Shown: positions 27,701 to 37,200 of the stretch, one piece after another
Layout: every line of letters starts with the position of its first letter
Numbering within the stretch: position 1 is the first letter of the stretch
DNA from: Odoribacter lunatus
GTDB lineage: Bacteria > Bacteroidota > Bacteroidia > Bacteroidales > Marinifilaceae
Assembly (NCBI RefSeq): GCF_943193135.1
Contig: NZ_CALPCZ010000002.1
Coordinates: forward strand, 1 to 64,000
Reading direction: 5' to 3'
Length of the DNA stretch: 64,000 bases
Position numbers and translations under genes: made by a program
Notes under the pieces: generated by a model
Databases searched by the model: none
Told to the model about the DNA's origin: nothing
The model's input: the letters and a program-made list of their open reading frames with translations, nothing else

Positions 27701-28067
27701 CAATACGTGTTACGGTCTGCCTGTCCATTCGGCTCTCCACAAGAAGAAAGGGGCCGGTGTGCACCGGGTGGAATGGACGGCGGAGTTGCCGGAGAACAGC
27801 CTGTATGAGATATTTGTCTGGAATCCCAAGTTTGAATCGTGGTGGTTCAGAAGGGAAAGGTACCGCAGCGAGCAGAATCATACCTATACTATCAAATACG
27901 ATGATGAGGAGGAGACGGTGACGGTCGATCTGAGCCAGGGCGAGAACGGCTGGTTGTCGCTGGGAACTTTTTATCTGCCCAAAGGGAAAGTTTCCGTTAT
28001 CCTGTCGGACAAGACGGGAGGACAGTTCGTGGTGGCGGATGCTGTTCGCTTTAGCCGGATAAAGTAA
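24732..28067 (+). CDS. ABC-2 permease fused to M1-like and golvesin-like domains
   Basis: A 1111-residue fusion. Residues about 20-285 carry about seven TM helices of an ABC-2 permease (KVWGIVRTFLGLNLIPFAVA and others). From about 300 the chain is an M1-aminopeptidase-like fold: the N-terminal beta-saddle (LRVRNNQPAGIERLVFYLNP) then a helical part (SFEEATGDRTMKPEIFYELL and FAESFTKRFGIDLRAFVEDW). I see no HExxH zinc motif, so the M1 part is probably inactive and used for binding. The last 110 residues end in VVADAVRFSRIK, the mark of golvesin/xanthan-lyase C-terminal beta domains. The extracytoplasmic part would face the periplasm. The partner ATPase is the preceding gene. Confidence 0.85.
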   Translation: MNIHNINTIARYEVKLLKRSWLFRIFAILVLLILTLMQLSNLSFVFWKYSETWNYTGVSSLVPFFTVYLYSVAQSVIVIFLAGNFLKRDKKLDTAEVIYVRPMSNADYIIGKVWGIVRTFLGLNLIPFAVAMFITLVLNRSPFSLYPYLLYLFTISLPSLLFVLGLSFTAMCLLKNQAVTFIVMLGIIGTIFIYLPEKWYGIFDFFGVNMPSILSDVTGHADMGLFLWQRLIYLLLGIGFVCLTITLVKRLPHRPWKTKLLAAGAVVIIGAAVGIGWLYLLRFEKLAGQRAVIAESFNAYAEYPKVNVLSHAIRIEQNGNHMTGRSELRVRNNQPAGIERLVFYLNPALQVSEVKVEGENAVYRRENQVLVIEKALEPAAELSLTVGYEGGIDENSCYTDIEDKDFFANPLANTFKFRYGKRYAYLGDDYTLLTPECMWYPVAEAPVYPAAPYKIKRDFTLYSLTVSAKPGKTVISQGKAEERDGEVGFTNEIPLPGISLTIGDYEKKSLRVDSTDYEIYNFRGHDFYSKYFTELQDTLPNVVREIRNTIEVAKNRAYPFPKFCIVETPLHFTGYIRNWKGYTEQVMPEIVFISERGLLTSSDFRSQHLRMKDWKRRDEVVEEQDIQIRMLRDFIQNAFLKESSSDGDMRWSESPEMNKLNMAAMFFAFTGFIHSLDYPVIDVAINTLQNMTAERTRMWWFGGGRSAINDKQKANIYLQTKSFEEATGDRTMKPEIFYELLKLKSSFLKYHIVSQVSVKELDAFLKELRDSHNFEIVSFDVFAESFTKRFGIDLRAFVEDWYKVDHSPVIQLMEVDANKVVLEDYTKYQIRFKAYNSSDLDGIVSVKVEEGGNRWGGFRQGGTTTQEDNTQYYVLPPRSAREIKIINDDRPARLIINTNISHNLPNEFTYNFSKVDNEISDTTRGSFPIDTMLFAKTPDEIIVDNEDAGFRIIEPERKRKLKDYFRKEDEEKYKNFFPWRFPSQWTAVINNTCYGLPVHSALHKKKGAGVHRVEWTAELPENSLYEIFVWNPKFESWWFRRERYRSEQNHTYTIKYDDEEETVTVDLSQGENGWLSLGTFYLPKGKVSVILSDKTGGQFVVADAVRFSRIK

Positions 28068-28108
28068 AGAATGAGAACGGATTAGAAATGATAAAAAATA
28101 AGAGTACG

Positions 28109-29587
28109 ATGCGAAAAATTACCTTGTTGGCGGCCCTTTTGTTTTTGTGGGGGGTGCCGGACGGTTTTACACAGGAGATACTGACATTGGACAAGGCTCT
28201 GAAGATTGCTTTTGAAAACAGTCCCTCCTTGATTCAGAGTAAATTGAGTCTGCAACAGAATGAGTTGAACCTGAAAGCGCAAAAAGCTTCGTTGAAGTCG
28301 CAGTTTGCTTTGGAGGTGAATCCGTTCCGGTTTTCGCGGACGAGCCAGTATGACAGTTACAACAGCAAGTGGTACGACAGCAAGTCGATGGGTGCCGATG
28401 CATCTTTGGCCATTCGCCAGCCGATCAAGTGGACGGACGGAACGGTTTCGCTGGTGAACGATTTCTCCTGGCAGGATGCCAGTAACCGGACGTCGGGAGG
28501 GAAAAGTACGGCGTTTACGCACAATCTTTCGCTGATGATCGACCAGCCGATTTTTACATACAACCGGACCAAGATGCAGCTGAAGGAGCTGGAACTGGCA
28601 CTGGAAAATGCGCAACTGAGCTATGCGATGCAGCAGCTGACCATTGAAAGGAATGTGACGACCAATTTTTATTCCGTGTACCAGCGCCAGAAGGATTTGA
28701 GCATTGCCCGCGACGAGTATGAAAATCAGCGGCAGAATTACGAGATTATCAGGAACAAAGTGGATGCGGGACTGGTGGCAAAGGAGGAGCTTTATCAGGC
28801 GGAAGTGAATTTGGCGACGAGTCAGTCTTCGGTATATACGGCGGAAATCAACTATGAGAATGCGAAGGACGATTTTCGTTTGCTGCTGGGTATTTCGCTC
28901 GATGAAGAGATTGCGGTGCTGCCGAATACGGAGGTGCAGCCCATTTCCGTGAATACGGCCGAAGCGGTGCGGCACGGCTTGGAGCAGCGCATGGAGTTGC
29001 GGCAGAAGCAGATTACGCTGGAGCGGGATGCGTTTGCCATTGTCCGGGCAAAATCGGAGAGTGAGTTCAGGGGAAGCATCACGGCGCGCGTGGGATTGAA
29101 TGCCTTGGGGGACAAAGTGGCGAATATGTATGATAATCCGACGGACAACGAGGAGTTCGGTATTTCCTTGAATATTCCTATTTTCGACTGGGGAGCCAAG
29201 AAGGCGAGAGTGCAGTCCAGCAAGTTGGCGATGGAGTCGGACGAGGTGGATCTGGACGAGCAGAAAAAAGAGATTACGATCAATATCCGTCAGGTATGCC
29301 GGAATCTGCCCACGCTGATAAATCAGATCAATATCCGGAAGAAGAGCATCGAGAATGCGGAACGGACCTATGATATCAATCTGGAGAAGTACCGGAACGG
29401 GGACTTGACGGGTATGGAGCTGCAGCAGTACCAGACGCAGCTGACGACGGCGAAGCAGGAATATACGAATGCGATTATCAGTTACAAGCTGGAGCTGCTG
29501 AATCTGAAAATCCAGACGCTGTGGGATTTCGAGACGTCGCAGTCTTATTTGCCGGTGGAGGTTTCCGGCGGGAAAGGGAGAAAGTAA
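28109..29587 (+). CDS. TolC family outer-membrane channel
   Basis: About 492 residues from ATG 28109 (an in-frame ATG at 28088 adds 7 residues). A signal peptide (ITLLAALLFLWGVPDGFTQ) precedes two repeats of long heptad-rich helices and beta strands typical of TolC, for example LTLDKALKIAFENSPSLIQS and KYRNGDLTGMELQQYQTQL. It lacks a lipobox. It follows the permease fusion by about 40 nt and precedes the adaptor gene by 33 nt, supplying the outer-membrane exit for the cluster. Confidence 0.92.
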   Translation: MRKITLLAALLFLWGVPDGFTQEILTLDKALKIAFENSPSLIQSKLSLQQNELNLKAQKASLKSQFALEVNPFRFSRTSQYDSYNSKWYDSKSMGADASLAIRQPIKWTDGTVSLVNDFSWQDASNRTSGGKSTAFTHNLSLMIDQPIFTYNRTKMQLKELELALENAQLSYAMQQLTIERNVTTNFYSVYQRQKDLSIARDEYENQRQNYEIIRNKVDAGLVAKEELYQAEVNLATSQSSVYTAEINYENAKDDFRLLLGISLDEEIAVLPNTEVQPISVNTAEAVRHGLEQRMELRQKQITLERDAFAIVRAKSESEFRGSITARVGLNALGDKVANMYDNPTDNEEFGISLNIPIFDWGAKKARVQSSKLAMESDEVDLDEQKKEITINIRQVCRNLPTLINQINIRKKSIENAERTYDINLEKYRNGDLTGMELQQYQTQLTTAKQEYTNAIISYKLELLNLKIQTLWDFETSQSYLPVEVSGGKGRK

Positions 29588-29620
29588 TCAGGAATTGTAA
29601 ATTTTATAAATCGATATATC

Positions 29621-30679
29621 ATGAACAGTTATTTAAAGGTCATCGGATTGTTTTTCGGAGGAGTGCTTTTGTGTGCCTGCGGAAGAAATCAGGATAATTC
29701 TTCTTCTGAAACGACGACTCCGGTATGGATTGAGGAGGTGAAACCCCGCACGATTGAAGAGTATGTAACCGCGACGGGAACGGCAAAGGCTACCCAGACG
29801 ACGGAAATGAAGTCGGAAATGGATGGAAAGTATGTGCTGCAACGCAATCCGAAAACGGGGAAGCCGTATCAGCTGGGGGATGCGGTGGAGAAAGGTACGG
29901 TTATTATCCGCTTGGAAAACAAGCAGTATGAGAACGACGTACAGCTGGAAAGCAAGAAGTTGCAGGTAGAGATTGCGGAGAAGGAGTGGGAAGGCCAGAA
30001 AACGCTGTTGGAAAAGGGTGGGGCTACCCAAAAGGATGTGAATACGGCCGAGACGTCCTATATCAATGCCAAGCTGGCACTGGAGAATGCCTATATCACG
30101 CTGGGCAAGATGGAAATCAAGGCTCCTTTCGCCGGGGTGATTGTAAGTCTGCCTTATTATACACCGAATGTGGAGGTGGCTTCCGGGCAGACGATGGCGG
30201 GGATTATGGATTACAGCAAGATGTATGTGGAAACGCAGTTCCCGGAAAATTCGATGCCGAAACTGAAAGTCGGCCAGCGGGTGCATATCACGAACTACAA
30301 CATCAAGTCGGATACGCTGAAAGGAGAATTGACGCAGCTGTCTCCGGTGATCAACGAGGATACCCGTACCTTTCTGGGCTATATTCTGATCGATAATCCG
30401 AAGTTAAAACTGCGTCCGGGTATGTTTGCGAAAGCGGATGTGGTGACGGTGAGGAAAGATTCCGTGCTTTCCGTTCCGAAAGATATTATCACGAGACGGA
30501 GAGGGAATCAGATTGTCTTTACGGTAGACCGTTCGGCAGCCGTGGAGAAAACTATCAAGACGGGAATCAATGATGACAAATATATTGAAGTGAAGAGCGG
30601 TTTGGAGAAAGGAGACCGTGTGGTGGTGAAAGGTTACGAGTGGCTGAGGGACAGAAGCAGGGTAAAGGTGATGAAATGA
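29621..30679 (+). CDS. RND periplasmic adaptor lipoprotein
   Basis: A 352-residue membrane-fusion protein linking the cluster's pump(s) to TolC. The signal ends in LLCACGRN, a lipobox, so it is an inner-membrane lipoprotein. Lipoyl half-motifs are QLGDAVEKGTVIIRLENKQY and MEIKAPFAGVIVSLPYYTPN, separated by the helical hairpin. The beta-barrel and membrane-proximal domain close with SGLEKGDRVVVKGYEWL. It is the only adaptor between two RND pumps, so it may serve both. The pump gene follows after 19 nt. Confidence 0.92.
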   Translation: MNSYLKVIGLFFGGVLLCACGRNQDNSSSETTTPVWIEEVKPRTIEEYVTATGTAKATQTTEMKSEMDGKYVLQRNPKTGKPYQLGDAVEKGTVIIRLENKQYENDVQLESKKLQVEIAEKEWEGQKTLLEKGGATQKDVNTAETSYINAKLALENAYITLGKMEIKAPFAGVIVSLPYYTPNVEVASGQTMAGIMDYSKMYVETQFPENSMPKLKVGQRVHITNYNIKSDTLKGELTQLSPVINEDTRTFLGYILIDNPKLKLRPGMFAKADVVTVRKDSVLSVPKDIITRRRGNQIVFTVDRSAAVEKTIKTGINDDKYIEVKSGLEKGDRVVVKGYEWLRDRSRVKVMK

Positions 30680-30698
30680 TGATTTTAGTATCGGTGGC

Positions 30699-33600
30699 AT
30701 GAATCAGATAACAAAATTTGCGGTAAAGTTTCCGGTGACCGTATTGATGCTCACTCTTGCAATCTGTTTGCTCGGAGTGATCTCGTACAATAAGCTGGGG
30801 ACGGATTTGTTCCCGGATTTGAAGAATCCGGCTCTGTATGTGGAATTGAAGGCCGGAGAGCGTCCGCCGGAGGAGATGGAGAAACAGTTCGTCAAGAATA
30901 TCGAAGCACTGGCGGCGCGTCAGGATGGCGTGAAGAATGTGTCGAGCAGTTGTCGGGCGGGAGCTGCGACGATTACGGTGGAGTACGATTGGGACCAGGA
31001 TATGGATGCGGCTTTTCTGGATTTGCAGCGGAATCTGTCGCAGATAGCCCAGAACAGTGAGGTGACGTCGCTGAATGTATCCCGCTACGATGCGAATGCG
31101 ACACCGGTGATGGTGATAGCTTTGAGGCACAGTGAAATTCAGGATATGAACGAACTCCGTAAGATCGCAGAGAATTATATGCGGAGCGAATTGGTGCGTT
31201 TGGACGGGGTAGCGGATATTCAGTTGAACGGGCAGGAAGATGCTTACATTGAGGTGCAAACGGATCCTTATCTGCTGGAAGCCTTTAATCTGACAGTGGC
31301 GGATGTCGCATCGAAAATCGAGAGTGTGAACCGGAATGTTTCGGGGGGAACGATCGTCAATGAAGACATTCAGTATACCGTAAAAGGGGTGAGTCTGATA
31401 AAAAATATCGAGGATATCGAAAATATTATCGTTGCTTTCAAGGAAGCGACGGGCACTTCCAATGAAACGGAGACGGCCTCTTCTGTAAATGGGGCTTCCA
31501 ATGTAAAAGCACCTGTGTATCTGAGAGATATTGGGCGTGTGCAACAGCTGAACAAAGAGCCGGACAACATTGCCCGGTTTAACGGCGACCGTTGTCTGGG
31601 ATTGAGTATCTATAAGGAGAATAAATACAATACCGTGAAGGCGGTGGACAACATCCGGAAGAAACTGGAGGAGCTGCAGAAGAGTATGCCGGGGTATTAC
31701 TTCGATGTCATCAGCGACCAGGGGGAATTTATCGGTGCTTCCATAGGCGAGGTAAAGGATTCGGCAGTGATGGGCATTCTTTTGGCGGTGATTATTCTGT
31801 ATATATTCCTGCGGCGCATCAATACGACGCTGATTGTAAGTGTTTCGATACCGATTTCAATTATAGCGACGTTTAATTTAATGTATTTTAACGGGCTGAC
31901 CCTGAACATTATGACGTTGGGCGGTCTGGCATTGGGAGCGGGGATGCTGGTGGACAATGCGATCGTGGTGATGGAGAATATTTTCCGGAATCTGGAAAAC
32001 GGGCTTTCGGCGAAGGAGGCAGCCATACGCGGAGCCTCGGAAGTGTCGGGTGCGATTACCTCTTCCACATTGACGACAATAGTGGTCTTCTTACCGATTG
32101 TGTATGTACAAGGTGCAGCAGGAGAGTTGTTTAAGGAACAGGCATGGACAGTGACATTTTCGCTGTTGTCTTCCCTTTTTGTGGCGATTCTTTTTATCCC
32201 GATGCTCTCGTCCAAGTTTGTGCAGCAGAGCAAGACGGAAAAGAAATCCGTACAGATAAAGGGGTATGGCCGGTTTGTGGGACGTTTGCTGCGTCACCGC
32301 TATGCGGTTGTGTTGGTAGCCTTTTTACTGGTGGTTTTTTCTTATCTGATGGTTCCGTTTATCGGTATGGAGTTTATGCCGAAGGCGGAGTCGCGGGAGT
32401 TTAGCGTGAATATTGCGCTGGAGGCGGGGACGAAACTGAAGACGACGGATTACGCCGCCGCTTCGATAGAAAATATGATTCGGGATATCGGCGGGGAGAA
32501 TATAGAGTGGATGTATACACTGGTGGGACCTTCCAATACGGATACGCAGCAGGACGGGAAAGCCGGGGAGGACAACCAGGCGGTGGTGCAGGTGAAGTTG
32601 AAGAAAGGGGCGAAGATGGATGCGGACTATCTGATTGCCGCTTTGAATGCGAATGCTGACATGCCGAAGGAAGTGGAGATTACTTACGAGAAGGAGCAGT
32701 CCGCCCTGCAAAGCGCTCTGGGAACGGAGGGCGCTCCTTTGGTCGTGGAGATTAAAGGAGAGGAAATCGAAGTGCTCGAGGAGCTTTGCGAGGAGGTGAA
32801 GGAGAAAATGGCGGGTATAGCGGGAGTTTATGATATCAGTACGTCTATGGAGAAGGGCGCGCCGGAGGTGGATATTTCCATTGACCGCCTGCGGAGCGGC
32901 ATATACGGTGTGGATATTTCTACCGTGGCGCAGCAGGTGAGCGAGAAACTCAACGGGAAGGTGGCAGGCAGCTATGAAACGCAGGGGGAACCGATAGACA
33001 TTGAGATCAAAGTGCCGGAGGTGTCTTTGAGCGATTTGCAGGATGTGGAGATTGTGCAGGGGGACAAGAAGTATCGTTTGGGCGAGGTGGCGGAGGTGAA
33101 AGTGACTTCCGCACCGCGAGAGATCAGCCGGAATAATCAGAACCGGGTGGGACAGGTGACGGCGATGTTGCAGAAGGGATATTCTTTGGGCGAGGTGACT
33201 CCGGCTGTGAATGCGGTGCTGGAGGGCGTGGAGTTCCCGGCGAAGTATTCCGCCAAGATTACGGGAGAGGAGGAAAAACGGGCGGAATCTTTCGGCGGTC
33301 TGAGTTTCGCATTGATACTTTCCGTGATACTGGTCTACATGGTCATGGCTTCCCAGTTTGAATCGCTGCGCCATCCGTTTACCATTCTGCTGACGATACC
33401 GCTGGCGGGAGTGGGGAGCATCCTGGCGTTTCTGCTTCTCGGAGAGACGCTGAACATGATGGCGTTTATCGGATTGATCATGCTGGCGGGTATAGCCGTG
33501 AACAGTTCGATCATACTGGTGGATCGCATCAATCAGCTGAAAGCGCAGGGTGTGGAGTTGCACGAAGCGATAATGGGGGCGGCGCAGCAGCGTATCCGTC

Positions 33601-33788
33601 CGATTATCATGACGAGCCTGACGACGATACTGGCCCTGCTGCCGATGTGTTTCGGTTTCGGGGAGGGCGCTTCTTTGCGCTCGCCGATGGCCCTGGCCGT
33701 CATTGGCGGTCTGCTCACTTCGACGATATTGACATTGGTAGTAATACCTTGTGTGTATTGTATTTTTGACAAGAGGTTGAAAAGTTGA
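30699..33788 (+). CDS. RND inner-membrane pump of composite cluster
   Basis: A 1029-residue RND permease with the usual two TM blocks and two periplasmic loops. TM1 is KFPVTVLMLTLAICLLGVIS. In TM4 the relay reads GMLVDNAIVVMEN, so only one of the two AcrB aspartates remains (Asp419, then Asn420). In TM10 the AcrB lysine is replaced by Asn in AGIAVNSSIILVDR. This single-Asp/Asn pattern occurs in the YerP/SwrC-like branch of RND proteins. The C-terminus (DKRLKS, stop 33788) is made from the GTTGAAA-type repeat that continues downstream, as if the end of the gene was rewritten by an insertion. Confidence 0.92.
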   Translation: MNQITKFAVKFPVTVLMLTLAICLLGVISYNKLGTDLFPDLKNPALYVELKAGERPPEEMEKQFVKNIEALAARQDGVKNVSSSCRAGAATITVEYDWDQDMDAAFLDLQRNLSQIAQNSEVTSLNVSRYDANATPVMVIALRHSEIQDMNELRKIAENYMRSELVRLDGVADIQLNGQEDAYIEVQTDPYLLEAFNLTVADVASKIESVNRNVSGGTIVNEDIQYTVKGVSLIKNIEDIENIIVAFKEATGTSNETETASSVNGASNVKAPVYLRDIGRVQQLNKEPDNIARFNGDRCLGLSIYKENKYNTVKAVDNIRKKLEELQKSMPGYYFDVISDQGEFIGASIGEVKDSAVMGILLAVIILYIFLRRINTTLIVSVSIPISIIATFNLMYFNGLTLNIMTLGGLALGAGMLVDNAIVVMENIFRNLENGLSAKEAAIRGASEVSGAITSSTLTTIVVFLPIVYVQGAAGELFKEQAWTVTFSLLSSLFVAILFIPMLSSKFVQQSKTEKKSVQIKGYGRFVGRLLRHRYAVVLVAFLLVVFSYLMVPFIGMEFMPKAESREFSVNIALEAGTKLKTTDYAAASIENMIRDIGGENIEWMYTLVGPSNTDTQQDGKAGEDNQAVVQVKLKKGAKMDADYLIAALNANADMPKEVEITYEKEQSALQSALGTEGAPLVVEIKGEEIEVLEELCEEVKEKMAGIAGVYDISTSMEKGAPEVDISIDRLRSGIYGVDISTVAQQVSEKLNGKVAGSYETQGEPIDIEIKVPEVSLSDLQDVEIVQGDKKYRLGEVAEVKVTSAPREISRNNQNRVGQVTAMLQKGYSLGEVTPAVNAVLEGVEFPAKYSAKITGEEEKRAESFGGLSFALILSVILVYMVMASQFESLRHPFTILLTIPLAGVGSILAFLLLGETLNMMAFIGLIMLAGIAVNSSIILVDRINQLKAQGVELHEAIMGAAQQRIRPIIMTSLTTILALLPMCFGFGEGASLRSPMALAVIGGLLTSTILTLVVIPCVYCIFDKRLKS

Positions 33789-33848
33789 AAGGGTTGAAAA
33801 AGTTGAAAGAGTTTAAAAAGTTGAAAAAGTTGAAAAGGTTTAATGGTT
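33776..33848. repeat. AAGTTGAAA short-repeat tract, left of S23-like gene
   Basis: At least seven imperfect copies of (A)AGTTGAAA/(A)GTTTAAA follow one another from within the RND stop region to about 33845. AAGTTGAAAAAGTT (33818-33831) recurs in inverted orientation at 34240-34253 on the other side of the four-helix-bundle gene. Confidence 0.7.
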
Positions 33849-33862
33849 AAAGGGATGAAAAG

Positions 33863-34225
33863 ATGGGGACGGTGAAGTATTTTGAGGAGTTTAAGATATG
33901 GCAGGATGCCAGGGAGTTGGTGGGGGAGATTTATGCTTTTACCGGAGGGGTGAGGGATTACGGATTTAATGATCAGATTCAGCGGGCGGCAGTATCCGTT
34001 ATGAATAATATTGCGGAGGGGGCGGAAGCTGGTTCTGTTTCTATGTTTAAGAGATTTTTATTAATAGCGAAGGGAAGTTGCGGGGAGGTGAGGAGTATGT
34101 TATATATTGCGTCGGATTTAAATTATATGGAGAAATTGAAAGTAGAAAAGTTGCAGGAAAAATGTAAAATGCTTTCTGTCGGTATTTATAATTTACTGAA
34201 TTATTTAGACCGAAAGCAGGATTAG
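33863..34225 (+). CDS. Four-helix-bundle protein, S23/Avd-like
   Basis: A 120-residue protein of the S23 (23S rRNA intervening-sequence protein) family: FEEFKIWQDARELVGEIYAF, then FNDQIQRAAVSVMNNIAEGAE and FKRFLLIAKGSCGEVRSMLY. This is the highly recognisable pattern of these pentameric four-helix bundles, related to Avd of diversity-generating retroelements. Most are of unknown function. Here it interrupts an RND cluster and is enclosed by repeats in inverted orientation, which suggests it arrived as a small cassette. It could have become a regulator or nucleic-acid-binding partner, but nothing shows that. Confidence 0.9.
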   Translation: MGTVKYFEEFKIWQDARELVGEIYAFTGGVRDYGFNDQIQRAAVSVMNNIAEGAEAGSVSMFKRFLLIAKGSCGEVRSMLYIASDLNYMEKLKVEKLQEKCKMLSVGIYNLLNYLDRKQD

Positions 34226-34265
34226 CTTTTCAACGTTTTAACTTTTTCAACTTCTTCAACATAAG
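34226..34265. repeat. Inverted copy of the AAGTTGAAA tract
   Basis: The stretch after the S23-like stop is the reverse complement of the left tract: AACTTTTTCAACTT at 34240-34253 is an exact 14-nt inverted match to 33818-33831, with further CTTTTCAAC units around it. Confidence 0.65.
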
Positions 34266-34270
34266 TTATC

Positions 34271-37200
34271 ATGAATAGATTAATTAAACGCCGGGTTCTC
34301 ATATCGATGTTATTCATCGGATTGACATTGATGGGGTATTTTTCATACAGTTATTTGCCGATGGAGTTGTATCCCAATGCGGAGTTGCCGGTGTTGAGCG
34401 TGAATATCGGGGCGACGACCGAGCTGGACCCGAAGTATATAGAGAATCAGGCGGCTATCCCGGTGGAGGGCGTGATCAGCACGCTGGAGGGAGTGGAGAA
34501 GATCGAGACCCGCATTTCGACGCGGAATGCCCGGATTACGGTTTCTTTTGTGAAGGGAACGGATGTGAAGTATGCGTACCTGAAACTGGACGAGAAGATA
34601 AAGGCGATGGCTTCCAATATACCGGACGAGTTTCAGGTGGTGGTGAACAAGGCGCCGACGGGAATGGTCAATTCCCAGTTTATGACGCTTTTCGTGTTGA
34701 GCGATGACGATATTGATTATGTGAGGAGTATCACGGATGCGGATATTGTTCCGGAGCTGGAGAATGTGGAAGGGGTAGCGGGAGTTATCGTGATGGGTGG
34801 ACGCCAGAAGAGCATAGAGGTGATTCTGGATGAGAATAAATGCGATGCCCTGAATCTGACGCGTTCTCAGATCAGCATGATGATCAGCCGGAATATGGCG
34901 GAAAAGAGTTTTGCCGGTTCAGTGTACGAAAATAACAGGCGCTTTTTTGTGAATGTGACGGCGGAGTATCTTAAAACGGAAGATATCGGAAATATCGTCG
35001 TTGCCCAGGGGCCGGTGCTGCTGAGAGACATTGCGGAGATAAATTTCGGCATCAAGGAGGAAGAATCGTATTCGCGGGTGAACGGGAAAGAGGTGATTAC
35101 GTGCGTGGTATCGAAATCGCCCCAGGTGAATGTGATCGATTTGTCGGAGAGGGTGCGGGAGGAAATCGACAAATTGAACCGGGAGCTGGCGGTCAAGAAT
35201 GTGGAAATCAAGGTGGATACGGATGTGGCCGAGACGATGAGCAGCAATATCGATACGATAGTGAACTTGGGTCTGACGGGGGCGGTGCTGGCTATTTTCA
35301 TACTTTATCTGTTTCTCCGCAATTTCAGGATAGTCACGATTATCGCGTTTGCGATACCGATATCGGTATTTTCATCGTTTTACTTTTTTTACCTTTCCGA
35401 CATCAGCATCAATACGCTGACGCTGACGGGCATCGCGCTGGCGGTGGGGATGCTGCTGGACAATTCGGTGGTGGTGATGGAGAATATTTTCCGGCACCGG
35501 TCGCTGGGGGAATCCGGCGACGAGGCGGCGGTACGGGGTACGCAGGAGGTGTGGAAGTCCATTTTTGCGGCGACACTGACGACGATTACCGTGTTTTTGC
35601 CGTTTTTGTTTGCCGATAATTTTATGATCAAGCTGATCGGGGAGCATGTCGGGGTGTCTATTATATCCACTTTGACCATATCGCTGGTGGTTGCGCTGCT
35701 GCTGGTGCCGATGGCGGTGAATTATTTCATGACGAAGAAGGAGAGCGATGTGGATTTCCGGGTGCCGTCTCTGCACAGCCGCCCGGTGCAGATGTATATT
35801 GCCGTATTGAAGATGTGTCTGCGCAAGCCGGCGCAGGTGGTGGTGGGCACGCTGCTGTTGCTGGTGGTGACGGTGGCGCTGTCGCTGACGCTCTCTTTGA
35901 ATACGCTGAAAGAGGTGGAGACGGATTCGTTCAATGTATATATCACTTCGCCGTCGGGATATACGCTGGAGCGGACGGACGAGATGGTGCGGCGTTATGA
36001 GGAGGTGCTGCAGGGCATCGAGGAGGTGGAACAGATTACGTCGAAGGTGTATGCGGCGGATGCGAATGTGACGGTGAAATTGAAAAAGAATTATGAGAAA
36101 CTGAATCATAAGACGATACAGCAGATGAAGAATGAGGTTCTTTCGTGTGCGTATCGGTTGCGGATATGGGACATCAGTCTGGAGGCGAGGTCGAGCAGCG
36201 AGAATTTCCAGGGCGGGGGCGGCGATGCGTTGATGGGCAGCTCGGAAGAGCTGTTGAAGCTCATGGGGATGGGAAATCAACGGGAGCGGATTGTGATCAA
36301 GGGGCAGGATTATGAGAAGATGAGGAATCTGGCGGAGTATCTGCAGTATCAGCTGCAGGACCTGGAGAATATCAACTATGCGTGGGTGAGCAGTTCGCGG
36401 GGAAAACCGGAGGCGCGCGTCCAGTTTGACGGTTATCTGATGGGAATTTACGATGTGACGCCTTCCAATGTGGTGACGGAGCTGACGAATTTTGCCCCGG
36501 AGAATACGACGCAAATCAAGTATAAGGCGGGAGACGAGGAGTATGACATTATCATCAAGGACAAGAGTTATGCGGAAGCGGCGGATGACGAGAAGAAACC
36601 GGTGAGGAATCTGGAGGATTTGCGCAATCTGGATGTGACGAACGACAAAGGGTCTTTGGTGGATCTGCGGAGTTTCAGTACGATCAATCTGACATCGGGA
36701 CAGGGAGAGATTAACCGGGTGAATCAGGACAAGACGATAGAGGTGAGTTATCGTTTTATCTCGGATGTGAACGAGTCGAAAGAGTTTTTGGAAACGGCGA
36801 GGAGAGAAATCGACGAACTGGTGCAGAAGGTGGATATTCCTTCGGGGCTTGCCGTGGAGGTGATACATGAAGAGGATACGACATCGGATTTCGCGTTTTT
36901 GATCCTGGCGGCGTTCGTGATCATTTATATGATCCTGGCGTCGGTGTTCGAGTCGTTGAGTGCGCCGGTGGTGCTGATGTTCGCGATACCGCTGGCAGCG
37001 ATAGGCTCTTTGCTGGCGCTGCTTCTTACGGGCTATTCTCTGATGAATGCCAATGTGATGATCGGGTTTATTATCCTGATAGGGATTGTGGTCAATAACA
37101 GTATTATTCTGATCGATTATACGTCGATATTGAGAAGGAGGGGGAACCGGAAACAGCGTGCGCTGATTGTGGCGGGCGTATCCCGTTTGCGGCCGATACT

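Noticed and set aside
32325-33563. 412-residue minus-strand frame in the first cluster RND gene
   Set aside because: Antisense shadow of a conserved gene with the same His/Arg/Gln bias.
33863-34225. Intervening sequence inside a 23S rRNA gene
   Set aside because: S23-type genes usually sit there, but flanking DNA here encodes RND pumps and no rRNA sequence is present.
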